This document shows, in pieces, positions 32,068 through 40,932 of a stretch of DNA of 45,632 nucleotides. Source of the DNA: Sulfurimonas sp. SAG-AH-194-C21 (GTDB lineage Bacteria; Campylobacterota; Campylobacteria; Campylobacterales; Sulfurimonadaceae). Within the stretch, counting starts at the first letter, position 1; each line of letters begins with the position of its first letter. The position numbers and the translations under genes are program-made. Under the pieces are notes generated by a model. The model had not been told where the DNA came from. It did not search any database and saw only the letters and a program-made list of their open reading frames with translations. The stretch covers positions 1-45,632 of the forward strand of contig NZ_JAEMVC010000016.1 in assembly GCF_029215985.1 (NCBI RefSeq), given 5' to 3'.

Positions 32068-34027
32068 CGCTCTTCGATTGAGACTTATCTATCATAGAAG
32101 CATCAACTTTTAACTCTTCAGATATCTCATCGAAGTCGCCATCTACCTTAGACTCCATATTGTTCTTTTTTTCAAAATCAATAAGAATTTCACGAACTTC
32201 ATCACCCGTAATATTTTCTTTTTTATAGAGCAATGCAACCATATCTTCAATCGCATCTCTATACTCTTCAAGTCTAGCTACAACAACTTCATAATGCTCT
32301 TGAAGTGATGTTTTGATAAACTCATCCATATTTTCAGCCATTTTTTCACTGTATTCACGAGCAGGTGCTTGTCCACCACCTAAAAATGATTGACGAGACT
32401 TTTCAAGTACCATTAGTCCAGCAATATCACTCATACCATATGTTTGTACCATAGATTTTATAATGTCAGTTGCACGTTCTAGATCATTTCCAGCACCTGT
32501 GGAGATTTCACCTATGAACACTTGTTCAGCAGCACGACCACCTAAAAGAACATCTACTTCAGCCCACATTTCGTGTTTTTGCATCATAAATCTATTTTCT
32601 TCTGGTTTGTTCAGAGTATAACCAAGTGCTGCTAACCCACGAGGAACAATGGAAACCTTAGATACTTTTTTAGCACCAACTGTTGTTTCAGCTAAAAGAG
32701 CATGTCCACTTTCATGGTAAGCAACTATCTTTTTCTCTTTTGGATTAATACGACGAGATTTTTTAGCAAGACCAGCTAAAGCACGTTCAACTGACTCAAA
32801 AAGGTCTTTTTGTTTTACAGTTTTTTGACTTTTACGTCCTGCAAGTAATGCACCTTCGTTGATGATATTTGCTAAATCTGCACCAGCTAAACCAGCAGTT
32901 AAACGAGCCACTTCTTCAACATCCACATCTTTATCCATTTTTACATTTTTCATGTGCACATGAAGGATTTTTACACGTCCTTCAAAGTCAGGCTTATCAA
33001 CGAGAACTTGTCTATCAAAACGACCAGGGCGAAGTAGTGCTTGATCTAGAATCTCTGGTCTATTTGTAGCCGCTAAAATGATAACTGGAGTATCAGTACC
33101 AAATCCATCCATCTCTGCTAGGAGTTGGTTTAGTGTCTGCTCTCGCTCATCATTTCCACCCATGTTCGCACCACTAGCACGACTCTTACCGATGGCATCT
33201 ATCTCATCGATAAATATAATACTCGGAGCATCTTTTTTTGCCTGTTCAAAAAGATCACGAACACGAGCAGCACCAACACCAACAAACATCTCTATAAAAC
33301 TAGAACCAGTTACAGAGAAAAATGGAACTTCTGCTTCACCAGCTACTGCTTTTGCAAGAAGTGTTTTACCAGTACCAGGACTACCTACAAGAAGTACTCC
33401 CTTTGGAATTTTTGCCCCTATTTCAACATAACGAGCAGGATACTTTAAAAAGTCAACTATCTCTTGAACTTCTTCTTTTGCCTCTTCTACACCTGCAACA
33501 TCATCGAACTTTGTATTTGGTTTTTCAGAGTTAACCATCTTTTTAGAATTACCCATACCAAGAAGTCCGCCACCCATACTTTTTTGCATACGTCCAGCAA
33601 AAAACATCCAAATACCAATGATAAGTAAAAATGGAAATAACCATCCAAACATTTCAGTAAACCAGTTTGTCTCAGAAAAACCTTGGTACTCTATACCTTT
33701 AGCATCAAGAGCTTCTACAAGTTTTGTATCACCCTTAACTATACGTGTAGTATAAACAGTAGAACCACTAGACGCAGTTGCTTTAATGTAACTCTGTCCT
33801 ATTTCTACTTTACTCACACTTTTAGAGTCAACAAGTGCCTTCATTTTTGAGTAACTCACTTGTTCTACTCGTTTACTTGTATTTCCTAGTCCACCATTCA
33901 CACTAGCACCATCACCTACAAGCATTTTAAATACACCTATTATTACAACTGAAAAAATTGCAAATGTTATTAAGGGGTTTTTATTGAAAAAATTATTATT
34001 ATCGTTTTTATTATCGTTATCAGCCAT
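32057..34027 (-). CDS. ftsH: ATP-dependent zinc metalloprotease FtsH
   Basis: FtsH is a membrane-bound AAA+ protease that degrades misassembled membrane and regulatory proteins. The 656-residue product has two membrane helices (about 18-36 and 122-143), Walker A GSPGTGKT near 213-220, Walker B IIFIDEIDAIG, the second region of homology with ATNRPEILDQALLRPGRFDR, and the zinc site HESGH near 436-440. All catalytic elements are present. It follows prmA by 13 bases and overlaps the PSD-like gene by 11, in the order known for Campylobacter and Helicobacter. Confidence 0.98.
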   Translation of the reverse strand: MADNDNKNDNNNFFNKNPLITFAIFSVVIIGVFKMLVGDGASVNGGLGNTSKRVEQVSYSKMKALVDSKSVSKVEIGQSYIKATASSGSTVYTTRIVKGDTKLVEALDAKGIEYQGFSETNWFTEMFGWLFPFLLIIGIWMFFAGRMQKSMGGGLLGMGNSKKMVNSEKPNTKFDDVAGVEEAKEEVQEIVDFLKYPARYVEIGAKIPKGVLLVGSPGTGKTLLAKAVAGEAEVPFFSVTGSSFIEMFVGVGAARVRDLFEQAKKDAPSIIFIDEIDAIGKSRASGANMGGNDEREQTLNQLLAEMDGFGTDTPVIILAATNRPEILDQALLRPGRFDRQVLVDKPDFEGRVKILHVHMKNVKMDKDVDVEEVARLTAGLAGADLANIINEGALLAGRKSQKTVKQKDLFESVERALAGLAKKSRRINPKEKKIVAYHESGHALLAETTVGAKKVSKVSIVPRGLAALGYTLNKPEENRFMMQKHEMWAEVDVLLGGRAAEQVFIGEISTGAGNDLERATDIIKSMVQTYGMSDIAGLMVLEKSRQSFLGGGQAPAREYSEKMAENMDEFIKTSLQEHYEVVVARLEEYRDAIEDMVALLYKKENITGDEVREILIDFEKKNNMESKVDGDFDEISEELKVDASMIDKSQSKSDED

Positions 34028-34040
34028 TATTTATCTCTTT

Positions 34041-34868
34041 TTATTTTCTTTTTAAAATTAAAGTAACCCATTCATCTTGGGCTATTTTTTCTATTACTTC
34101 ACAATCTTTATAGAAGTTTAACACTTTAGTTTCATACTTATCTAAGATACCAGATAAAACTAAAATGGCATCATCTTCTAATGCTTTTTTTAAATCATTT
34201 GCAATAAATGTTAAAACATCAGCAACAATATTTGCAACAACAAAATTATACTGTTTCTCTACTAATGAGGAAGAACCTTCCCAAATCTTGTTAAAGAGCA
34301 GACCATTAAGTTTCGCATTAACTTCTGAGTTCTCAACTGAAATAGGATCGGTGTCGCAAGCATCAACAGTAGCACCAAGTTTCATTGCTGCCATACCTAA
34401 AATACCACTACCACAACCAACATCTAAAACTGTATCGTCTGCATTTACATATTTTGATATTGCTCTTAGTGCTGAAGCAGTTGTCGGGTGATGCCCTGTT
34501 CCAAATGCTAAAGCAGGGTCAATGACAATGTTAAGTAAGTCTGGATTTGGTTTTTCCCATGTTGGGTAGATATAAAACTTATCAATAGCTAAAGGTTTTA
34601 TACTGTTTTGGTAGTTTTTCACCCAGTCACTATTTTGAAGTTTTGTCTGCTCACACTCAATCTCAATTGTCTCACCAAGTGCTTTTTGCAGTGCTTCAGT
34701 AAACTGTTCTAGTCCCCAAATAATAGTATCTAGGTCCTCTTCACTTCTTATAATAAATCCTGTATCTGTCTCTTCGAAACCTACAGGTAATGTATCTGAT
34801 AAAAAATCGGAAAAAAGTGAATGGTGAGAAGAAAGTGTAACTACTAACTGATAGTAGTGCTCAGGCAT
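34041..34868 (-). CDS. prmA: Ribosomal protein L11 methyltransferase PrmA
   Basis: PrmA trimethylates ribosomal protein uL11. The 275-residue product has an N-terminal substrate-recognition domain and a class I methyltransferase domain with DPALAFGTGHHPTTASAL, VLDVGCGSGILGMAAMKLGA, a DTDP motif and VVANIVADVL, all typical of PrmA. Its ATG overlaps the cheY stop by one base (TAATG), so it is translationally coupled. ftsH follows 13 bases later. Confidence 0.95.
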   Translation of the reverse strand: MPEHYYQLVVTLSSHHSLFSDFLSDTLPVGFEETDTGFIIRSEEDLDTIIWGLEQFTEALQKALGETIEIECEQTKLQNSDWVKNYQNSIKPLAIDKFYIYPTWEKPNPDLLNIVIDPALAFGTGHHPTTASALRAISKYVNADDTVLDVGCGSGILGMAAMKLGATVDACDTDPISVENSEVNAKLNGLLFNKIWEGSSSLVEKQYNFVVANIVADVLTFIANDLKKALEDDAILVLSGILDKYETKVLNFYKDCEVIEKIAQDEWVTLILKRK

Positions 34869-35242
34869 TACTCAGCAATACCCATAACAGCACCTAGCTT
34901 TTCTTTAAGAACAGCAGGAGTAAAAGGTTTAACTATGTAGTTGTTTACACCAGCTTTAAGGGCAGTGATAACCTCAGCCTTACCACCTTCTGTTGTAACC
35001 ATAATGATGGGAGTGTCTTTAAAACGCGCATCGGCACGAACTTTTTGAACAAGTTCAAGACCATTCATCTCTGGCATGTTCCAGTCAGTGATTAGCATAT
35101 CGATATCTGGATTAGAATCCATTTGAGCCCAACCTTCGACACCATCAGCACCTTCGAGAATATCTTTATAGCCTAAACGTGCTAGAGTGTTTTTAATAAT
35201 ACGACGCATTGTAGAACTGTCATCAACAACAAGTAATTTCAA
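34868..35242 (-). CDS. cheY: Chemotaxis response regulator CheY
   Basis: CheY carries the phosphoryl signal from CheA to the flagellar switch. I chose the TTG at 35242 because AAAGGA lies six bases before it and the family starts MKLLVVDD; another in-frame TTG at 35248 abuts that site. The 124-residue receiver has acidic residues D7/D8, phospho-acceptor D53 in ITDWNMPEMNG, the TTEGG segment and the lysine in IVKPF. It is a stand-alone single domain. It is followed by prmA and ftsH in the conserved Campylobacterota arrangement. Confidence 0.96.
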   Translation of the reverse strand: MKLLVVDDSSTMRRIIKNTLARLGYKDILEGADGVEGWAQMDSNPDIDMLITDWNMPEMNGLELVQKVRADARFKDTPIIMVTTEGGKAEVITALKAGVNNYIVKPFTPAVLKEKLGAVMGIAE

Positions 35243-35265
35243 GTGCAATCCTTTAGATAATATTT

Positions 35266-35271
35266 ATTATA
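35266..35271 (-). promoter_or_regulatory. Candidate -10 for the cheY-prmA-ftsH operon
   Basis: A minus-strand TATAAT ends 24 bases before the chosen cheY start, within very AT-rich sequence. No TG extension is seen. Confidence 0.45.
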
Positions 35272-35313
35272 TTTTAATTTAATAATAATACCAAAATTTT
35301 CATTTGATTTCAA

Positions 35314-36024
35314 TTAATCAAGTAATTTAAACATCTTTTCTAAGTCAAGTCTTCCTTCATAGTAAGCTTTTCCTATGATAACACCATCAACTTCTTTTGT
35401 AGCGATAAGAGCTTCTATGTCACTTGCATCTTTAACACCACCACTTGCTATAGTACTTACTCCCGATGCCCGTGCGATATCAAGGGTAAAGTCAACATTT
35501 ACACCACTTAATGTCCCATCTTTTCCAACATCAGTACAGATGATTGCTTCAACACCTGCATTTGCAAACTCTTTAGCTAAATCAGTAGCTTTCATAGTTG
35601 AAACTTCACCCCAACCCTCAACTGCTACATAACCATCAATTGCATCAATTCCAACTGCTATTGGGTATTTTGCCGCCATATCTCGAACAAATTGAGGATC
35701 TTTTACAGCGATACTTCCTAAAATAATTCTATCTATTCCAATCTCAAGCATTTTTTGTATTGTAGCTTCATCACGAATACCACCACCCAACTCTAACTTA
35801 ACATTACAGTTTGCACGAATTTTAATAATAGAATCGAGATTTTTAGGCTCTCCTGCAAATGCACCATTTAAGTCAACTAAATGCACCCATTCAGCACCCA
35901 TAGCTTCAAACTTTTTTACAAGTTCGTAGGGCTCGTTTGAGTATACTTTTGCACTATCCATAAGACCTTTTGTAAGTCTAACTGCCTGTCCATCTTTTAA
36001 ATCAATCGCGGGGTATAAAGTCAT
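35314..36024 (-). CDS. hisA: Phosphoribosylformimino-AICAR ribotide isomerase HisA
   Basis: HisA catalyses the Amadori isomerisation of ProFAR in histidine synthesis. The 236-residue TIM barrel has [15 protein letters not shown] with catalytic D8, [37 protein letters not shown] with the second catalytic Asp, and ASGGV near the C-terminus. Length is standard. hisH lies 12 bases upstream on the same strand, and the cheY promoter region separates it from cheY. Confidence 0.97.
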   Translation of the reverse strand: MTLYPAIDLKDGQAVRLTKGLMDSAKVYSNEPYELVKKFEAMGAEWVHLVDLNGAFAGEPKNLDSIIKIRANCNVKLELGGGIRDEATIQKMLEIGIDRIILGSIAVKDPQFVRDMAAKYPIAVGIDAIDGYVAVEGWGEVSTMKATDLAKEFANAGVEAIICTDVGKDGTLSGVNVDFTLDIARASGVSTIASGGVKDASDIEALIATKEVDGVIIGKAYYEGRLDLEKMFKLLD

Positions 36025-36036
36025 TGTGTATATTTC

Positions 36037-36648
36037 CTATAGTTTTATAAAATTTTCAAGTATTTTGAGTCCATTTTCATGGCTTTTTTCGGGGTGAGGC
36101 TGAATTCCCATTATATTGTCATGTGCAACAGCAGAGGTAAACTTATAACCATACTCTGTTTCACCTATTATGTCATTCTTATCAGCACCTACAATATGAA
36201 AAGTATGCACAAAATAGAGATAATGATTTTCATCTAAACCATCAAAGAGTGGGTGATTTGTTGTAAACATTCTATTCCAACCCATGTGTGGTACTTTCAA
36301 AGATTCAGAAAATTTTGATGTATCAAAAGCTTTTATATCACCTTTTATAAGTCCAAGTCCCTCATGTTCACCGAATTCTTCACTGCTATCAAAAAGAAGT
36401 TGCATACCAAGACAGATACCTAACATTGGTTTTTTACTCTCTGCAAATTCTTTAATAGCGTCAATCATATTTCGTTCTCGTAAATGATCCATTGCATCCC
36501 CAAAAGCTCCAACTCCTGGTAGGATTAATTTATCATACTCTTTAAATTTATCAGAATTACTCTCAACAACTGTTTCATGCCCAAGTTTACTAAAGGCGTT
36601 TTGAACACTTGCCAAGTTTCCCATCTTATAATCAACAATTCCTATCAT
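36037..36648 (-). CDS. hisH: Imidazole glycerol phosphate synthase glutaminase subunit HisH
   Basis: HisH supplies ammonia from glutamine to HisF. The 203-residue class I amidotransferase has IVDYKMGNLASVQNAF, LPGVGAFGDAM, the nucleophile cysteine in GICLGMQLLF, and the H/E pair in GIQPHPEKSH. HisF is not in the window. It overlaps the PDC-sensor gene by four bases and is followed by hisA, so the membrane sensor and histidine genes share a transcript. Confidence 0.97.
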   Translation of the reverse strand: MIGIVDYKMGNLASVQNAFSKLGHETVVESNSDKFKEYDKLILPGVGAFGDAMDHLRERNMIDAIKEFAESKKPMLGICLGMQLLFDSSEEFGEHEGLGLIKGDIKAFDTSKFSESLKVPHMGWNRMFTTNHPLFDGLDENHYLYFVHTFHIVGADKNDIIGETEYGYKFTSAVAHDNIMGIQPHPEKSHENGLKILENFIKL

Positions 36649-37559
36649 GATTCTTCTCTGAATTGTTTATTTTTCGTAAACTTTATATATACGGCCAAGC
36701 TTATAAGTAGAAGTGAAACACCAACGATAATATAAATAGCATACATTAACTTATTCGGATCCGTAAGTGCAAACTTAAAGACGAGCATAAGAGCTTCGAT
36801 AGATAGTGCAATAATAATACTTCCTAAAAACTTTACCATAGTCTTATGCGGACCTGAAATATTATGTTCTTTATGTTGCCCTAAGACCTCTTCTTCTATA
36901 AGTGTTTTTGCAAGGTCAAAGATAGCCAAGGAGAGTGTGAGTAAAATCGTCGCTTTAAACATCGCATCTATTGATAATATGTGTAGACCGATATTTTGTG
37001 TAAAAAAGTCTTGTATTGCATGTGTAAAAAGTAAAATAGAAACTGCCATCAAAGCAAATGAAAAAACAGCATATGACAACTTAAATAGTTTCGAGAAAAA
37101 CATATCCTTAGTATTCATATGAGAAATTTTAAGAACTGCTTCAAAAGGCATATCTAAACAAGCCACATATTTGAGCTCACCTGTCTCAGAAAAAATTGGT
37201 ACTGACGCGGTAACCGTAAGTGTACCTGTAATCAGAGATGGATAAGGATCAGTAATAGTACAACGTTCTTCTCGAACTGCACGATAATAGTATGCACGAT
37301 TTGCACGAATTTTTCCTATATCTTCAGGAATCTCTTTTTTCTCTGTATAGGTAGGTGTAACCTGAACACCTTGAGCATCTAAAAGATAAACACCCTCACA
37401 GTTTTCTAAATCTGCTTTAATTTTACGCAGACGAGGAAGAATCATCTCTTCACTTAAAGAGGGTAACCTGTTTGGAATATTTTTTTCAAAGAGGTAACAA
37501 AAATAAGCTCTAGCCTTTGTCCGACCTCTACTAAAGAGTTCTATATCTGCTGCAACCAT
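36645..37559 (-). CDS. Membrane protein with PDC sensor-like domain
   Basis: The protein (304 residues from the ATG at 37559) is preceded by AAGGAG six bases upstream; a GTG one codon earlier is a weaker choice. Its first half (about 20-150) resembles a PDC sensor domain, with a segment starting GVYLLDAQGVQVTPTY, then NRAYYYRAVREERC and SVPIFSETGELKYVACLDMPFE. Several hydrophobic helices follow (about 160-295). No histidine kinase, GGDEF or methyl-accepting domain is present, and no N-terminal signal helix precedes the PDC-like part. Its stop overlaps the hisH start by four bases. Ligand and output are unknown. Confidence 0.7.
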   Translation of the reverse strand: MVAADIELFSRGRTKARAYFCYLFEKNIPNRLPSLSEEMILPRLRKIKADLENCEGVYLLDAQGVQVTPTYTEKKEIPEDIGKIRANRAYYYRAVREERCTITDPYPSLITGTLTVTASVPIFSETGELKYVACLDMPFEAVLKISHMNTKDMFFSKLFKLSYAVFSFALMAVSILLFTHAIQDFFTQNIGLHILSIDAMFKATILLTLSLAIFDLAKTLIEEEVLGQHKEHNISGPHKTMVKFLGSIIIALSIEALMLVFKFALTDPNKLMYAIYIIVGVSLLLISLAVYIKFTKNKQFREES

Positions 37560-37601
37560 CACTTTCTCCTTGAAATTAAAATTATTCGAATCATATCAAA
37601 T

Positions 37602-38075
37602 TTATGCTAAATCAGTGATTTCTTTGATAGGCTGTTCCGGGCTTTGAGAAAGGCTTGGTTTAAAAACTCTTTTAATAATTGACTTTAGACCTGTTTCATT
37701 TGCTTCATACTCTGACTCTGCTTCTTGTAGTGACATTTCCCATGCAGATGAAAATCCTGGTGCTTGCATCTGCATTTTACGCAAAGCAGAGTCATAAATG
37801 TTTAAAAGTCTTAGTTCTGCGCGACCTGGTTTTTGGCCTAAGGTTTGTACCGTAATACGAAGGTTTTCATTCTCTTTTTTAAGTTTAGCGAGTTCATCTT
37901 CTTGACTCTTAGTTCCTTCATTTGTTATTTTCATCTGTCTATTTAAATGTTCTTTATACTCTTTAATCTCTTTTTTGTATTTTGAGACTTCAAATCTAGA
38001 CTTAATAAAACTCAAAAACCAACCAAGTACAACCCCACCAATAATAAATAAAATAATCTCAAAACTTAACGCCAT
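37602..38075 (-). CDS. Membrane-anchored coiled-coil protein of unknown function
   Basis: The 157-residue product has one N-terminal membrane helix (about 5-22, IILFIIGGVVLGWFLSFI), then a charged coiled-coil region (about 28-80) rich in Lys and Glu, and a C-terminal part with RAELRLLNIYDSALRKM and KSIIKRVFKPSLSQ. I do not recognise a family. AAAGGA lies seven bases before the ATG. It sits 42 bases upstream of the PDC-sensor gene on the same strand and may be the first gene of that histidine operon. Confidence 0.65.
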   Translation of the reverse strand: MALSFEIILFIIGGVVLGWFLSFIKSRFEVSKYKKEIKEYKEHLNRQMKITNEGTKSQEDELAKLKKENENLRITVQTLGQKPGRAELRLLNIYDSALRKMQMQAPGFSSAWEMSLQEAESEYEANETGLKSIIKRVFKPSLSQSPEQPIKEITDLA

Positions 38076-38163
38076 CTGTAATTCCTTTTGTAAAATTTAT
38101 AATACTAATATTAAATATAAGACTAGTGTAACAAAATTGAGTTAATAATTAACCATAGCCCGA

Positions 38164-38169
38164 TATAAT
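38164..38169 (+). promoter_or_regulatory. Candidate -10 for the phosphoesterase gene
   Basis: A TATAAT box (in GATATAATATC) lies 33 bases before the ATG at 38203; AAAGG about 38193-38197 is the ribosome-binding site. Confidence 0.45.
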
Positions 38170-38202
38170 ATCTTAAAATATTCTATATTATAAAGGTTTT
38201 GT

Positions 38203-39045
38203 ATGTCAGAAATATCAAGAAGAGGTTTTATAAAAGGTGCGCTTGCCTTAGGTGCATTACCATTAACAGGACAAGCAAGCTCGCAAAAAGAAGAAACACT
38301 CAAGTTTATTCATGTGACCGATTCTCATATGGACTTAAGTGATAGCGATAGTGTTGACTCAATGAAACTAATGGCCGATTTTATTAATGAAAACTATAAA
38401 GATTTAGACTTTGTAATGTTTGGTGGCGACAACTTTAACAATAATGTTAAAGGCAATAAAGATGCAGAAGTTTTTAAAGAGATAATAGAAACTCTTCACT
38501 GCCCATCACTTGTTGTTCGTGGAAACAAAGAATCAAGTCCTAAACCTAAAGATGGGATCTATGAAGAGACATTTAAAACTATGTTTGTAAATGGAAAAGG
38601 ACTCCAAGTCAATAAAAATGATTGGCTTTTAGATATAAAAGGTTTTAATATCTTAGGTCTAGATAGTTGTATAAAAGATGCTAACAATGGTCTTTATACT
38701 GAGCATACCATGGCGTTTGCTGAAAAAGCCTTACAAAACAGAAAACCTACAGTTGTTTTAAATCACCACCCGTATACAAACTACTGGGGTGGTACTGAGG
38801 CAAAAGATATACATAAGTATGTACTTAACAACTCTGAGGAAGTCCAAAAACGACTTTTTCGTTACCATAACCTAATTTTAACACTCTCTGGTCATAAACA
38901 TATAGACTCAGTAAAAGAGTTAGACCATACGAAAATGGTAGTAACTCGTGGTTTTGTGAGACCTCTTGATCTTGACATGTACCCTATGCGTTATGTTGAG
39001 ATAACAGGAAATAAAATAAGTGAGAAATTAATCTATACTTCTTAG
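38203..39045 (+). CDS. Tat-exported calcineurin-like metallophosphoesterase
   Basis: The 280-residue protein starts with a twin-arginine signal SRRGFIKGALALGALPL, so it should leave the cytoplasm folded through the tatBC system encoded in this window. The metallophosphoesterase core shows HVTDSHMD, FGGDNFN, VVRGNKES, NHHPY and SGHKHID, which supply the two-metal ligands; the usual GNHD is GNKE here, so that ligand site is altered. The fold is closest to Icc/CpdA-type phosphodiesterases, but the substrate is unknown. It stands directly before waaC, with only 14 bases between. Confidence 0.85.
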   Translation: MSEISRRGFIKGALALGALPLTGQASSQKEETLKFIHVTDSHMDLSDSDSVDSMKLMADFINENYKDLDFVMFGGDNFNNNVKGNKDAEVFKEIIETLHCPSLVVRGNKESSPKPKDGIYEETFKTMFVNGKGLQVNKNDWLLDIKGFNILGLDSCIKDANNGLYTEHTMAFAEKALQNRKPTVVLNHHPYTNYWGGTEAKDIHKYVLNNSEEVQKRLFRYHNLILTLSGHKHIDSVKELDHTKMVVTRGFVRPLDLDMYPMRYVEITGNKISEKLIYTS

Positions 39046-39046
39046 A

Positions 39047-39052
39047 TATAAT
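39047..39052 (+). promoter_or_regulatory. -10 box immediately before waaC
   Basis: TATAAT begins two bases after the upstream stop and ends seven bases before the waaC ATG at 39060. No AGGA-type site is present. Confidence 0.45.
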
Positions 39053-39059
39053 ATCATTA

Positions 39060-40061
39060 ATGAATAAAGATATTAAAAAAATTGCAATAGTACGACTCTC
39101 GGCACTGGGTGATATAGTCAACAGTGCTGTGGTTTTGCAGTTTATCAAAGAAAACTATCCTGATGCACAGATAGAATGGATAACTGAAGAAGTTTTTTCA
39201 CCTATTTTAGAACTTCTTCCACAACTTAATGCAGTTCATACCATCAACCTTAAACGTGTTAAAAAAGAGAAAAGTCTTCAACTTCTAAAAGAGACTCTTC
39301 AAACACTCAAAAAACTCAATAACTTTGACATAATCATAGATATGCAGGGTTTAATAAAATCAGCTCTAGTCTCGCGTTTAATTGGTAAAAATACACATGG
39401 TTTTGACAAATCCTCGACAAGAGAATCTTTAGCAACTCTCTTTTATAAGTCCACTTCACATATATCTTATGAGAGTAATGTGCTTAAACGCAATGCTTTT
39501 ATTGTTTGTGATGCTCTAGGATTTAAGATAAGTGATGAAATGTTACTAAACAAACAAGCAATCTTTTCTGTTAGTAAAAAGTATGAATTGCCTAAAGATA
39601 AAAAGAATGTTGCTTTTGTAATAGGGGCATCTTGGCAATCAAAAATCTATCCTAAAGAGTTAATAGTAGAGTTGTGTAATGCACTCAAAGAAGATGCTTA
39701 CATAATTTGGGGGAGTGAAAAAGAGAAAAGAAGTGCTGAGTGGATAGTGGACAATAGTAAATATGCAACTTTGGCACCTTCACTTGAACTAACAGAGCTT
39801 GTAGCTTACATCTCTGCTATGGATTTACTCATCGGAAATGATACAGGTCCTACGCATATTGCTTGGGCACAAAATATTGCTTCCATTACACTACTTGGGC
39901 CAACAACTACTCGTATGATTTATGAAACACCAAAAAATATAGGTCTTAAATCACCTTCAGATGTAAATATTTTAAAAATTGATAAAAATGATTACTCAAT
40001 AAAAGAAATACATAGTGAAATAATCATCACTCAAGCTAAGGAACTTTTATATGGGTTATAA
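39060..40061 (+). CDS. waaC: Lipopolysaccharide heptosyltransferase I
   Basis: WaaC adds the first heptose to Kdo in the LPS inner core. The 333-residue GT-B protein has AIVRLSALGDIVNSAVVLQFI at the N-terminus, DMQGLIKSALVSRL, GASWQSKIYPKE and the GT9-family signature LIGNDTGPTHIAWA followed by LLGPTTTRM. These match WaaC better than WaaF. No ribosome-binding site is seen before the ATG (see finding on leaderless starts). Its last 11 bases overlap the acyltransferase gene, as in Campylobacter LPS clusters. Confidence 0.92.
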   Translation: MNKDIKKIAIVRLSALGDIVNSAVVLQFIKENYPDAQIEWITEEVFSPILELLPQLNAVHTINLKRVKKEKSLQLLKETLQTLKKLNNFDIIIDMQGLIKSALVSRLIGKNTHGFDKSSTRESLATLFYKSTSHISYESNVLKRNAFIVCDALGFKISDEMLLNKQAIFSVSKKYELPKDKKNVAFVIGASWQSKIYPKELIVELCNALKEDAYIIWGSEKEKRSAEWIVDNSKYATLAPSLELTELVAYISAMDLLIGNDTGPTHIAWAQNIASITLLGPTTTRMIYETPKNIGLKSPSDVNILKIDKNDYSIKEIHSEIIITQAKELLYGL

Positions 40062-40932
40062 ACTGCTCCTTATTTTAGAAAAAATACTTATGTTTTTGCC
40101 AAAAAGTTTTAGAAAGGCTTTTTTCTCTTGCTTAGCAACACTCGCTTACCATATCTCTAAAAAGTATAGAAATATTGCACGAGCCAATATTCGTTTTGTC
40201 TTTGGTGATGAAAAAAGTGAAGAAGAGATAGAAGAAATAGTTCGTTATAGTTTTAAAAACCTCATCTTTAACTTTTTACATATTATGGAACTGAGAAATA
40301 TGTCTCTTGATGAACTAAAAAATATCATCACCGTTGAGAATGCAGATGTAGTTAAAAAAGTACATGACGAGGGTCGTGCAGTTATTTATATAACAACTCA
40401 CTATTCCTCTTGGGAGTTTGGTGGTGCTTCGCTTGGTGCTTTTGTAGAGCCTGTTGCTGGAGTCTATAAAAAGATGAAAAATGAAGTGTATGAAGAGTGG
40501 TTACTTGAAGGTCGAGCACGATTTGGTAACACAAACTTAGAAAAAACTCGTGTGGCTAAAGCACTTATAAAACTCATACGAGCAAAAAAAGCAAGTGGAA
40601 TTTTAATAGATACAAATATAAATCCTAAAGAAGGAATCATGATAGACTTCTTTGGAAAACCTCTACGTCAGACGTATACACCAGCTTATCTAGCAAGAAA
40701 ATTTAATGCTGCTGTAATTCCTGTTACAATTAGAACAGATGATGAGGACAACTACACTTTAATGCTTTTTGATGAGATACCGGTTGAGAATACTGATGAT
40801 GCCGAAGCAGATATTTTAAAAGCTACACAACTTCAAGCGGATTGGCTCAGAGACCTTATAAAAAGAGAACCAAAGTTTTGGTTTTGGTTACATAGACGTT
40901 TTAAAAATGACCATCCTGAGATTTATAATTAA
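40051..40932 (+). CDS. waaM: Lipid A biosynthesis late acyltransferase (HtrB/WaaM family)
   Basis: The 293-residue protein adds a secondary acyl chain to lipid A at the inner membrane. It has an N-terminal hydrophobic segment, IARANIRFVFGDE, and the catalytic HX4E motif in ITTHYSSWEFGG. The GVYKKMKNEVYEEW segment and LIDTNINPKEGIMIDFFGK, a later conserved block, are also present. The gene overlaps waaC by 11 bases. Its TAA stop overlaps the TTA of the convergent transporter gene's stop, so the two transcripts meet with no spacer. Confidence 0.92.
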   Translation: MGYKLLLILEKILMFLPKSFRKAFFSCLATLAYHISKKYRNIARANIRFVFGDEKSEEEIEEIVRYSFKNLIFNFLHIMELRNMSLDELKNIITVENADVVKKVHDEGRAVIYITTHYSSWEFGGASLGAFVEPVAGVYKKMKNEVYEEWLLEGRARFGNTNLEKTRVAKALIKLIRAKKASGILIDTNINPKEGIMIDFFGKPLRQTYTPAYLARKFNAAVIPVTIRTDDEDNYTLMLFDEIPVENTDDAEADILKATQLQADWLRDLIKREPKFWFWLHRRFKNDHPEIYN

